Made by a program: the position numbers and the translations under genes | The notes under the pieces: generated by a model | What the model was told of the DNA's origin: nothing | Seen by the model: only the letters and a program-made list of their open reading frames with translations | The model's database searches: none | Shown here: piece by piece, positions 1-8,324 of the stretch | How the letters are laid out: each line of letters begins with the position of its first letter | How positions within the stretch are numbered: the first letter of the stretch is position 1 | Assembly (NCBI GenBank): GCA_903921675.1 | Contig: CAIXQW010000081.1 | Span: 1 to 36,855, forward strand | Direction: 5' to 3' | DNA from: an uncultured bacterium | GTDB lineage: Bacteria; Bacteroidota; Bacteroidia; Chitinophagales; Chitinophagaceae | Length of the DNA: 36,855 bases

Positions 1-14
1 ATTTTGTTTGTTAT

Positions 15-656
15 GTGTTAGATATAAATGCCAATGATAGATTAATGTTTTTTGCAAAATTATTGATAGTAGTAATTTCATTTATTTTACTAGATACATC
101 AAAAAAAGTAGTAATTATATTTTCGGTTTTTTACTTAACTATCCATTTAATTTTATTACAAATAGGTATTAAACAATATCAAGGTGCAAGCATTATATTG
201 AAAAATTTAACTAGTACTATTACTGTCAAACAAAATGAAAAAGTATTATTTCTTAACTTACCATATCAATTTAAGGGAGTTAACCTATGTAGGTATTCCT
301 ATAGCATAGCACATTATTTAAATGTGTTTAGAAATATTGATTTAAGTAATAATTATGTTTGCATTGCCAGGCAAGTAAGATTAAATGAGAGTCAAAATAC
401 AAAAATTATTAAAGTGAATGATAGTACTATTCGTGTAGAAAATATGCAGTTAGATGAATGGTATAATATGGATGGAACCCAACAAAAATCGAGTGTAGAT
501 TCTTTTTATAAAATAGCAACAACAGACGGTATAAATGGTTACCAATTGAGTATTTCTTCCAATCCTAAAAACTTAAGGTTGCTATACTTAAATGATATTG
601 GTTTTCAAGAGTTTCATCTTGCTACAGATTCGTTTGTACATATTTTTCACCGCTAA
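15..656 (+). CDS. hypothetical protein with N-terminal transmembrane segments; frame is open to the window edge so it is probably a truncated 3' part of a larger membrane protein
   Basis: ORF track; hydrophobic N-terminus (LLIVVISFILL, VVIIFSVFYLTIHLILL); GTG start at 15 with open frame upstream to base 1. Confidence 0.5.
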   Translation: MLDINANDRLMFFAKLLIVVISFILLDTSKKVVIIFSVFYLTIHLILLQIGIKQYQGASIILKNLTSTITVKQNEKVLFLNLPYQFKGVNLCRYSYSIAHYLNVFRNIDLSNNYVCIARQVRLNESQNTKIIKVNDSTIRVENMQLDEWYNMDGTQQKSSVDSFYKIATTDGINGYQLSISSNPKNLRLLYLNDIGFQEFHLATDSFVHIFHR

Positions 657-699
657 TCATTTATCATTTGCACTATAATTTAATTCATCTTCTACATCG

Positions 700-708
700 T
701 ATATTTGC
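700..708 (+). promoter_or_regulatory. Bacteroidetes-type -7 element TATATTTGC upstream of terC-like gene
   Basis: Matches TAnnTTTG consensus, 22 nt upstream of ATG at 730. Confidence 0.5.
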
Positions 709-729
709 AAGCCACAATTACTAAGGAAT

Positions 730-1509
730 ATGAATGAATTACTCACCACCGCAGGCATTACAGGCTTAATAGCACTAACCTTTATGGAAATAATGCTTGG
801 CATAGATAATGTAATTTTTGTATCTATTATATTAGATAAAATAAATGACCAAAAGCAAAAAAAACTAGCTTCTCGCATTTGGATGGCAGCAGGATTATTT
901 ATGCGTATTTTATTATTATATGTATTAAGTGTAGTTGTAAATGGCGAAATGCAATTGTTTAAAATTGGTAATCATGCTACAACGCTTAGCCAATTAATCA
1001 TGATAGGCGGTGGATTATTTTTACTAGTTAACACAACATTAGAAATTCATAATAAGCTAGAAGGCGATGATGAAGAAAAAATTACACTTAAAAAATCTTT
1101 TGCAGGTATTGTTCAAAAAATAATAATTCTAGATTTAGTGTTTTCTTTTGATAGTATTATTACTGCAATTGGAATGGCACAAAACCCAGTTGTGCAAATT
1201 ATAAGTGTAATGGTAGCTATGCTAGTAATGGCTATCTTTGCCAATAAAATTAGTAGCTTTATAGCAAATCATCCTACATTTAAAATATTAGCACTTTCAT
1301 TTTTAATATTAATTGGATTTACTTTAATAGTAGATGGCATTCATATAGATGCAGTACATGTGCCACATGGTTATATTTATTTTGCAATGGCATTTAGCTT
1401 TGGTGTAGAATTAATTAATTTACAAATTCGTAAAAAATCTACCAAAGTAGTAAAGCTACATGAGCCTACTGCAGCAGAAAAAACAGAAGAAATAATAGAA
1501 CAATTATAA
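730..1509 (+). CDS. TerC family integral membrane protein
   Basis: ORF of 259 aa; TerC-like ALTFMEIMLGIDNVIFVSII and FSFDSIITAIGM motifs, multiple TM segments. Confidence 0.9.
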   Translation: MNELLTTAGITGLIALTFMEIMLGIDNVIFVSIILDKINDQKQKKLASRIWMAAGLFMRILLLYVLSVVVNGEMQLFKIGNHATTLSQLIMIGGGLFLLVNTTLEIHNKLEGDDEEKITLKKSFAGIVQKIIILDLVFSFDSIITAIGMAQNPVVQIISVMVAMLVMAIFANKISSFIANHPTFKILALSFLILIGFTLIVDGIHIDAVHVPHGYIYFAMAFSFGVELINLQIRKKSTKVVKLHEPTAAEKTEEIIEQL

Positions 1510-1532
1510 ATAATAAAACTTTTTAAACACTT

Positions 1533-3005
1533 ATGTATATAATAGGTACAGAGCATTTATCTATTGCAAAAATTCCTGCAATCCTACAAACCCAAATAGA
1601 ATTATCTACAGAGGCAATTGCCAATATGCAAGCTTGCCGCGATTATTTAGATAAAAAAATGCAAGACCCCAATGCTGTGTATTATGGCATTAATACTGGT
1701 TTTGGTAGCCTATGCAATGTGCGCGTAGAAAATAAAGATTTAGAAAAACTACAAGAAAACTTGGTGCTTAGTCATGCATGTGGCGCAGGAGCAGAAGTGC
1801 CGCAAGTAATTGTAAAACTAATGCTATTATTAAAAATTAAAAACTTTGTATATGGCAATAGTGGAGTAAGTGTGCAAGTAGTACAACGCTTGGTAGATAT
1901 GTATAATGCAGATGTATTGCCTGTGGTGTATGAGCAAGGAAGCCTTGGTGCAAGTGGCGACTTAGCTCCATTGGCACATTTGTGTTTGCCATTGTTGGGC
2001 CAAGGAGAAGTGTATTACAATGGTAAAAAACAAGCTGCTGCTGCAGTAAATAAATTAATGAATTGGAGTAGTATTTCATTGCAAAGTAAAGAAGGATTGG
2101 CCTTGCTAAATGGTACACAATTCATGAGTAGCTTTGCGGTATACGCATGCTTACAAGGTATGCACTTGTACCATAGTGCCAATAAAATTGCCTGCATCAG
2201 CATAGATGGTTTTGATGCTACGCTCCAACCATTTGATGCTTTGATACATGCAGTGCGTGCCCATGAAGGACAAATCTTTACAGCCAATAATATTTTGGAA
2301 ACCCTTGCTGATAGCCAATTAGCAACACAAGCTAAATCACAAGTGCAAGACCCATATAGCTTTAGATGTATACCACAAGTGCATGGCGCAAGCTTCGATG
2401 TATTGCAAAATGCCATCACATTAGTTGAAATAGAAATTAATGCTGTTACAGATAATCCATTAATTTTTCCGAAAGAAGATAAAATATTTAGTGGTGGTAA
2501 TTTTCATGGGCAACCCTTGGCTTTACAATTAGATTTTTTAGCCATTGCCCTTGCAGAATTGGCCAATATTAGTGAGCGCCGCACTTATTTATTGATAAGT
2601 GGGCAAAGAAATTTACCAGCTTTTCTTACCAATAATGCAGGCTTGCAAAGTGGGTTGATGATAGCACAATATACCGCTGCTAGCATTGTAAGTGCTAATA
2701 AACAATTATGTACACCTGCTAGTGTAGATAGTATTGTAAGTAGCAATGGCCAAGAAGATCATGTAAGTATGGGAGCAAATGCTGCAACCAAATTGTGGCG
2801 TGTTTTAGATAATGTAGCTGCTGTATTGGGTATAGAATTATTAACTGCATCGCAAGCATTATCTTTTAGAGATGCTAATAAAACTTCTACTACTATACAA
2901 AATTATTTAGCATCCTTGCGCATTGTGTTGCCATTAAATACAGAAGACAGAATTTTAAGCACAGACATGAAAGTGTGTAAAGAATTTATTGGAACTGCTG
3001 TGTAA
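1533..3005 (+). CDS. hutH: histidine ammonia-lyase
   Basis: 490 aa ORF; MIO-forming Ala-Ser-Gly in GSLGASGDLAPLAHL; YGINTGFG; aromatic amino acid lyase family. Confidence 0.92.
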   Translation: MYIIGTEHLSIAKIPAILQTQIELSTEAIANMQACRDYLDKKMQDPNAVYYGINTGFGSLCNVRVENKDLEKLQENLVLSHACGAGAEVPQVIVKLMLLLKIKNFVYGNSGVSVQVVQRLVDMYNADVLPVVYEQGSLGASGDLAPLAHLCLPLLGQGEVYYNGKKQAAAAVNKLMNWSSISLQSKEGLALLNGTQFMSSFAVYACLQGMHLYHSANKIACISIDGFDATLQPFDALIHAVRAHEGQIFTANNILETLADSQLATQAKSQVQDPYSFRCIPQVHGASFDVLQNAITLVEIEINAVTDNPLIFPKEDKIFSGGNFHGQPLALQLDFLAIALAELANISERRTYLLISGQRNLPAFLTNNAGLQSGLMIAQYTAASIVSANKQLCTPASVDSIVSSNGQEDHVSMGANAATKLWRVLDNVAAVLGIELLTASQALSFRDANKTSTTIQNYLASLRIVLPLNTEDRILSTDMKVCKEFIGTAV

Positions 3006-3013
3006 AAAAGTTG

Positions 3014-3120
3014 GACACAAAGGACACCATGAACTACAAAGTCCACAATTTATTTTGGTCCTAAAAGGATACAATTCCATAGTGCCCTTTGTGCAAACCT
3101 TCGTGAGCCTTGTGACCAAA
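3014..3120. repeat. CACAAAG-type palindromic repeat, unit 1
   Basis: GACACAAAGGACACCATGAACTACAAAGTCCAC ... GTGCCCTTTGTGCAAACCTTCGTGAGCCTTGTGACCAAA; the 3' arm is approximately the reverse complement of the 5' arm; near-identical to unit 2. Confidence 0.85.
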
Positions 3121-3160
3121 TTCTTAGTTCAATCGGCTTGTTTTAGGTTTCTACAATTGA

Positions 3161-3266
3161 GACACAAAGGCCACCATGAGACACAAAGGCCACAATTTAT
3201 TTTGGTCATAGAAGATATAATAACCTAGTGCCCTTCGTGCAAACCTTCGTGAACCTTGTGTCCAAA
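3161..3266. repeat. CACAAAG-type palindromic repeat, unit 2 (tandem with unit 1)
   Basis: GACACAAAGGCCACCATGAGACACAAAGGCCACAATTTATTTTGGTC ... TAGTGCCCTTCGTGCAAACCTTCGTGAACCTTGTGTCCAAA; aligns end to end with unit 1. Confidence 0.85.
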
Positions 3267-3274
3267 TATTATTT

Positions 3275-3308
3275 GCAAAAAACCCCTCCAATACAGAAGG
3301 TTTTTTTA
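3275..3308. terminator. rho-independent-like terminator (imperfect stem)
   Basis: CAAAAAACCCCTCCAATACAGAAGGTTTTTTT; A-tract, short stem, T-tract; lies between convergent hutH and the 3348-6491 CDS. Confidence 0.55.
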
Positions 3309-3347
3309 TTATTCTAGAGTTATTAAGGTAAAAAAAATCTAATATAA

Positions 3348-6300
3348 TTAATTAGTCTTTACTATTTTTATAGTAGTTCTAATATTATTGGTGTTACAAA
3401 AAATTGCTGAATAAATACCATTTGGTAACAATTGAATATCTAAATGTTGGGTTCCAGGAAAAATTGTTGCTGTATATACAACTTGTCCTAAATTATTTAG
3501 AAGTTTTAGTTGTCCTTTTTCTAAAGACTCAATAATACAATTGCCATTTCCTGGGTTTGGATAAATTTGAATTTTGGTGTTTTTGCTATTCAAATCATTA
3601 ATATTTGTACATAATTGCACTTCTAATTGCACAGTATCTTTACCAACACATTTATAATTATTTGTATAGGCATACACTATGTTATAAGTACCTACCCCTG
3701 CAGAAGCAGGGTAAAATTTATTTGCAGAAACACCTGTGCCACTATATAAACCACCTGAAGGCACTCCAGTTAATGTCAATGGACCTTCATTCTCACAAAG
3801 TAAAGTTTTTGAAGTAGTTAAAGTAGTTATTGGTATTGGCTGTAAGGTAATATTAATAGAATCTTTAGCTTTACAACCTATAGAATTGGTTGTAGTTAAA
3901 AAATACAATCCTGTTGTATCTAATACATGTGTTGCGGTTGTTGACCCATCATTCCATAAATAGGAACTATGTATGCCTGGATTGATAAATAAATAATCTC
4001 CTGCACAAATATTGGTATCATTTCCGATAGAAATTGTGTAAGCAGCACTTACCTGCACACTTATTACAGATGTGCTACTACAGCCATTTAAATCGGTACC
4101 CGTAACAGTGTAGTTAGATGTACCTTGATTGATAGTTTTAAAAGGTATATTATTTTGCACTGTAGAGCTCCAAATATAAGTATTTGCGCCATTACCATTA
4201 AAAATTATGCTATCACCTTTACATACAGTAGAATCAGATGCTGTAGCTTGTACAATTGGTTTTGGATTTACAACAATACTTACAACTGAAGTTGTTGAAC
4301 ATGAACCTGTATTAGTGGCAGTAACTGTGTAAATAGTTGAACTAAGTGGAGTAAAATTAGCACCATTACTTATTCCTCCTGTCCATAAATAACTATTAGA
4401 GCCACTTGCAAGTATATTTACAGGTTTACCAACGCAAACAGTATCATCACTTATTACAAAATTAAGTATTGGGAAAGTGTCTTTTTTAACCAAAATACTA
4501 TCAAAGGCAGAAGGAATTGCAGTTCCTTCACCTCTTACAAAATAAGTAGTGGTTTGTGTAGGATTTACTGTTAAGCTAGGCCCATATCCAACTATAATTT
4601 TTGGACAAATAGATGTATACCAAACCCATTGGGTATTGCTATTTAATTTTGTAGAGGATGGTATTATTAGGTTTGTTGAATTTGCACCACATTGAATAAT
4701 ATTGGCTAAATTGGGCATATCTGCTGCTTTATAATACTTCAATAAAAATGCACCTTTATATGAAAATGGAACTGTTGCACTTAGGTTTAAATTATTTAAA
4801 AGTATAAAAAAGTCGCCATTATTATCCACCAATAAAGTACCTGGAGATCCATATGGCATTGCAGAAGAAATATAACCAATTGGAGTAAATGTGCTTCCAG
4901 AAGTTGCGAAAGCTGTGTAATTACCGTTTATATAACCATAAACTATTGGTAGATTATTAATATCATATTTTAAATATATAATATTTGTTACACTACTGCT
5001 TAAACTTAAAGTATTAGTATTTACCCAAGAAGTGGTATACTCTTTTAACTCTAAAGTATAGCTATTGCTTATTAACACATTTTTCTTATTGGTAATAGGG
5101 TTAATTTTAAAATCGAAAAAATTGTTTGAAACAATTGTGGAATTGCCATAACTTGTCCATAATCCAATTGTAAAATAGAGCGTTTTTATATTATAGGTAG
5201 TCCCAGATACTAAATCAGAAAACATAAAATTAGGAATACCAGTATTATCCATCTCTAAATTAACATTATTTACCGCGCCTATAGATAAAATGGAGTTTCC
5301 TACTGAATTCCAAGTAATTCCATCAAACTTTTTAACACCCGCTTTGTAGGCATATTGACTATCTGCAAATGCTACGAAAATAGTATCGTTATTGCCAATT
5401 GCTACATCGTAATAATTAGAATTACCACTATTATAAGTAGAACCTACTTGACCAATATACACCCAATTATTTGCAACTAGTTTATATGCTTTTAGCATGG
5501 TTGCTTCATGACAAATAACTATCAAATTATGACTGCTATCCATTGTAAGCTTTGATGAATATATAACACCATTACTAAATCCAGGCTGCCCTACATACAA
5601 TAAAGAATCTCCAACCTTGCGTAATACGCTACATTTATTTCCGCTAGAGTCATCTTTTATTGAAACGAGCATCTCGTTTAATTGATTATAAATAACCGAA
5701 GAAAAATTTAGTGTTGCAGATTTAGCCTTAAATAGATTCGGTGTAGGTGGCGACCAATAGCTTAATTGGCTAACAATATTTTTATATTTATTTGGAATGC
5801 TCACCCAGTTAGATGTTGCTCCATTTAGTGTAAATCCAAATAAAACACCATTGATATTATTGCCAGAACTATCAAAAGCAATAGTAGTAGTATTGTTGTT
5901 TCCTCCTGCTACACCTTGATCAAACTTTAAATTTAATAATAAATTTGGTTCTGCTCCTTGTATTCCACAATACATATTGTCATTGATTTGTGTTTCTGTT
6001 CTAGCATAATTCCAAACTCTAAACTCATCAATACTTCCATTAAAATTAGAAAGAACTGCAGAAGTGCTATTGCTAAAATTAGGCAATGACACATTTAATG
6101 GTATTCGTTTTGCGTAAGCAATCCCATCTATATAAATTGTAAATTCTTTACCAGCATTAAATACATAAGCTAAATGATGCCAACTATTATCTAAAACAAT
6201 ATTTGCTCCGTTTAATGCAAATGCAGTATGGTTATTCATATAAAATTGTAAGCTACTACTACTACTATTAAACCCAACATTAAATACATTTCCTGAAAAT

Positions 6301-6491
6301 GTCAATTGCCCTAAATTAACACCCTTAAACCAAAATTCTATTGTACAAGCAGTATCATTGGCCATTTGAGTTGGTAAAGTGCTGCCAAGATCTATATAAT
6401 CACCAGATTTAAAATTAATACAATTATTTTGTGCATTAATATTAACGGTGCCTATTAAAACAAATAATAAGAGAAAAAGAATAGATTTCAT
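3348..6491 (-). CDS. secreted LamG/concanavalin-like domain protein with Ig-like/PKD-type repeats and C-terminal T9SS type A sorting signal
   Basis: 1047 aa; N-terminal signal peptide; LamG-like N-terminus (CTIEFWFKG, WHHLAYVFNAGKEFTIYIDG, FNGSIDEFRVWNYARTETQI); C-terminal IYPNPGNG...LPNGIYSAIFCNTNNIRTTIKIVK. Confidence 0.85.
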   Translation of the reverse strand: MKSILFLLLFVLIGTVNINAQNNCINFKSGDYIDLGSTLPTQMANDTACTIEFWFKGVNLGQLTFSGNVFNVGFNSSSSSLQFYMNNHTAFALNGANIVLDNSWHHLAYVFNAGKEFTIYIDGIAYAKRIPLNVSLPNFSNSTSAVLSNFNGSIDEFRVWNYARTETQINDNMYCGIQGAEPNLLLNLKFDQGVAGGNNNTTTIAFDSSGNNINGVLFGFTLNGATSNWVSIPNKYKNIVSQLSYWSPPTPNLFKAKSATLNFSSVIYNQLNEMLVSIKDDSSGNKCSVLRKVGDSLLYVGQPGFSNGVIYSSKLTMDSSHNLIVICHEATMLKAYKLVANNWVYIGQVGSTYNSGNSNYYDVAIGNNDTIFVAFADSQYAYKAGVKKFDGITWNSVGNSILSIGAVNNVNLEMDNTGIPNFMFSDLVSGTTYNIKTLYFTIGLWTSYGNSTIVSNNFFDFKINPITNKKNVLISNSYTLELKEYTTSWVNTNTLSLSSSVTNIIYLKYDINNLPIVYGYINGNYTAFATSGSTFTPIGYISSAMPYGSPGTLLVDNNGDFFILLNNLNLSATVPFSYKGAFLLKYYKAADMPNLANIIQCGANSTNLIIPSSTKLNSNTQWVWYTSICPKIIVGYGPSLTVNPTQTTTYFVRGEGTAIPSAFDSILVKKDTFPILNFVISDDTVCVGKPVNILASGSNSYLWTGGISNGANFTPLSSTIYTVTATNTGSCSTTSVVSIVVNPKPIVQATASDSTVCKGDSIIFNGNGANTYIWSSTVQNNIPFKTINQGTSNYTVTGTDLNGCSSTSVISVQVSAAYTISIGNDTNICAGDYLFINPGIHSSYLWNDGSTTATHVLDTTGLYFLTTTNSIGCKAKDSINITLQPIPITTLTTSKTLLCENEGPLTLTGVPSGGLYSGTGVSANKFYPASAGVGTYNIVYAYTNNYKCVGKDTVQLEVQLCTNINDLNSKNTKIQIYPNPGNGNCIIESLEKGQLKLLNNLGQVVYTATIFPGTQHLDIQLLPNGIYSAIFCNTNNIRTTIKIVKTN

Positions 6492-6527
6492 AAAAAAAAT
6501 TTGACAAATGTAATAAAATTATTGTAT

Positions 6528-6555
6528 AAAAAACCTTCCATTACAGAAGGTATTT
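6528..6555. terminator. rho-independent-like terminator
   Basis: AAAAAACCTTCCATTACAGAAGGTATTT; CCTTC/GAAGG stem with CATTACA loop. Confidence 0.55.
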
Positions 6556-6588
6556 ACTATTATTCTAAAGTATAACTTTCTATTGAAG

Positions 6589-6696
6589 TGTGGCACAAAG
6601 GCCATTATGCAAACAAGGCCTGAAATTTAATCAATTTTAACTAATTAAATTTCTATTTTGCCCTTTGTGTAATTTTTTGTGAACCTTGTGGCCAAA
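6589..6696. repeat. CACAAAG-type palindromic repeat, unit 3
   Basis: TGTGGCACAAAGGCCATTATGCAAACAAGGCC ... TTGCCCTTTGTGTAATTTTTTGTGAACCTTGTGGCCAAA; same arm vocabulary and end sequence (ACCTTGTGkCCAAATATTA) as unit 2. Confidence 0.75.
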
Positions 6697-6707
6697 TATT
6701 AACCTAC

Positions 6708-6737
6708 AAAAAAACCCTTCCATTACAGAAGGGTTTT
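6708..6737 (-). terminator. rho-independent terminator downstream of yceI-like gene
   Basis: AAAAAAACCCTTCCATTACAGAAGGGTTTTC; perfect CCCTTC/GAAGGG stem, loop CATTACA. Confidence 0.7.
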
Positions 6738-6770
6738 CTAATTTTAAAAAGTCTAATAATCTATTATCTT

Positions 6771-7355
6771 CTATCCTTTTATCAATTCTAGGCTGCAAGC
6801 AATTCTAATTTTTTGACCAATAGCCATGCCACCAGCTTCCATCATACTGTTGTATTTAAGGCCAAATGCATATCTATCAATTTCACCATACACCATTACA
6901 CCAGCACGAGTATCGCCATAAGGGCTTTTAATCATGCCATTAAATTTAGCATCCAATGTTATAGTTTTTGTAATACCATTCATAGTAAAATCGCCAATTA
7001 ATTTATAAATTTTACCATTTACTTTCTTAAAAGATTTTGCAACAAAAGTAATATTTGGATTTTTTTCTGCATTAAAAAAGTCTGCGCTTTTTAAATGGTC
7101 ATCGCGTTTTTCATCTTCTGTATTAATGCTGTTGACATCTATATTTAATTTTACTTTTGCATCAGTAAAATCTGCTTTATCGCTTTTTACATCTACTGTA
7201 AAGTTTTTAAACTGACCCTTTGTTTCGCTAATCACCATGTGGTCTACCATAAAGTTGATGCTGCTATGGCTTTTATCTAATTTCCAAACTTGTGTTTGCG
7301 CTTGTGCCAAAAGGCAAACTGCGCTTAATGCTAATACGCTAAATATTTTTTTCAT
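6771..7355 (-). CDS. YceI family protein
   Basis: 194 aa with signal peptide; VWKLDKSHSSINFMVDHMVISETKGQFKNFTVD and GDFTMNGITKTITLDAKFNG typical of YceI lipocalin-like family. Confidence 0.9.
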   Translation of the reverse strand: MKKIFSVLALSAVCLLAQAQTQVWKLDKSHSSINFMVDHMVISETKGQFKNFTVDVKSDKADFTDAKVKLNIDVNSINTEDEKRDDHLKSADFFNAEKNPNITFVAKSFKKVNGKIYKLIGDFTMNGITKTITLDAKFNGMIKSPYGDTRAGVMVYGEIDRYAFGLKYNSMMEAGGMAIGQKIRIACSLELIKG

Positions 7356-7526
7356 ATTTCTATTTAATTTTCAGCAAAGAAAGCATATAGATGCTAGAGG
7401 AAAAATAATATAGATTAAGAAAAGGGTAAGCAGTAAAAGCCATAAACTAAATAAACAGCCAGATTAATCTGATATGTTTATCGTCAGGTTATAACAAAAA
7501 CAATACAGCAAATAGCTACGAATAAT

Positions 7527-7535
7527 TATATTTGC
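7527..7535 (+). promoter_or_regulatory. TATATTTGC -7 element upstream of adk
   Basis: TAnnTTTG consensus 27 nt before ATG 7563. Confidence 0.5.
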
Positions 7536-7562
7536 AGATAAGCAATCAATAATCAAACAACA

Positions 7563-8138
7563 ATGTTCAATTTAGTTTTGTTCGGCCCTCCAGGAAGCGG
7601 TAAAGGCACACAAAGTACCAGTATCATCAATCAATACAATTTAGTACACATCAGCACTGGCGATATTCTGCGTGTAGAAGTAGCCAATGCTACACCGCTT
7701 GGCCTAGAAGCAAAAAAGTTTATGGATGCAGGTGCCTTGGTGCCAGATGAAGTTGTGATAGGTATGATAGGTAGCAAACTAGACGAAAACAAAGAGGTAA
7801 ATGGCTTTATTTTTGATGGTTTCCCGCGTACTATAGCGCAAGCAGAGGCTTTGGATAAATTATTAGAATTCAAAAAAACACCAATTAACTTGGTATTAAG
7901 CTTGGCAGTGCCAGAAGAAGAATTGATAGCACGCCTTGTAAACCGTGGCAAAGAAAGCGGCAGAAGCGATGATAACGAAGAAACAGCTCGCAAACGCTAT
8001 CACGAATATTTAAATAAAACAGCTCCTGTAGCAGATTTTTATGCTAATCAAGAAAAATTGGTACTGGTGCAAGGTGTGGGTTCTGTAGACGAGATTTTCC
8101 ATAAAATTTGTTTGGAAATAGACGAAGTAAAAGATTAA
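7563..8138 (+). CDS. adk: adenylate kinase
   Basis: 191 aa; GPPGSGKGTQ P-loop, HISTGDILR, FDGFPRTIAQAEAL. Confidence 0.95.
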   Translation: MFNLVLFGPPGSGKGTQSTSIINQYNLVHISTGDILRVEVANATPLGLEAKKFMDAGALVPDEVVIGMIGSKLDENKEVNGFIFDGFPRTIAQAEALDKLLEFKKTPINLVLSLAVPEEELIARLVNRGKESGRSDDNEETARKRYHEYLNKTAPVADFYANQEKLVLVQGVGSVDEIFHKICLEIDEVKD

Positions 8139-8324
8139 AATAGAGTTAGGACGACGAAGGAGTCACGCAATACCAATTAGAAGTCTACAGTATTTCTATA
8201 GTTTAATTATTCAGAATATTATTTCAACTGCATTATACAACCCTTGGGTCTACTGCAACCACAGCTTGCTAAAAGTATAATTTGATGTGCCATTTTTGCA
8301 TTCTATCTAAAGCAGTAGGTTTTT

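Noticed and set aside
2015-2419. 134-aa antisense ORF inside hutH (and 93-aa ORF 1837-2118)
   Set aside because: Shadow ORFs opposite a strongly supported hutH CDS; no recognisable protein features.
2989-3228. 79-aa ORF (MELLCKKVGHKGHHELQ...)
   Set aside because: Runs out of hutH through the two CACAAAG palindromes; HKGHHE-type peptide is a by-product of the repeat sequence, not a gene.
3014-3266. CACAAAG repeats considered as a CRISPR array
   Set aside because: Units are palindromic, of about 107 bp, two copies only, with conserved rather than unique interiors; no cas genes nearby.
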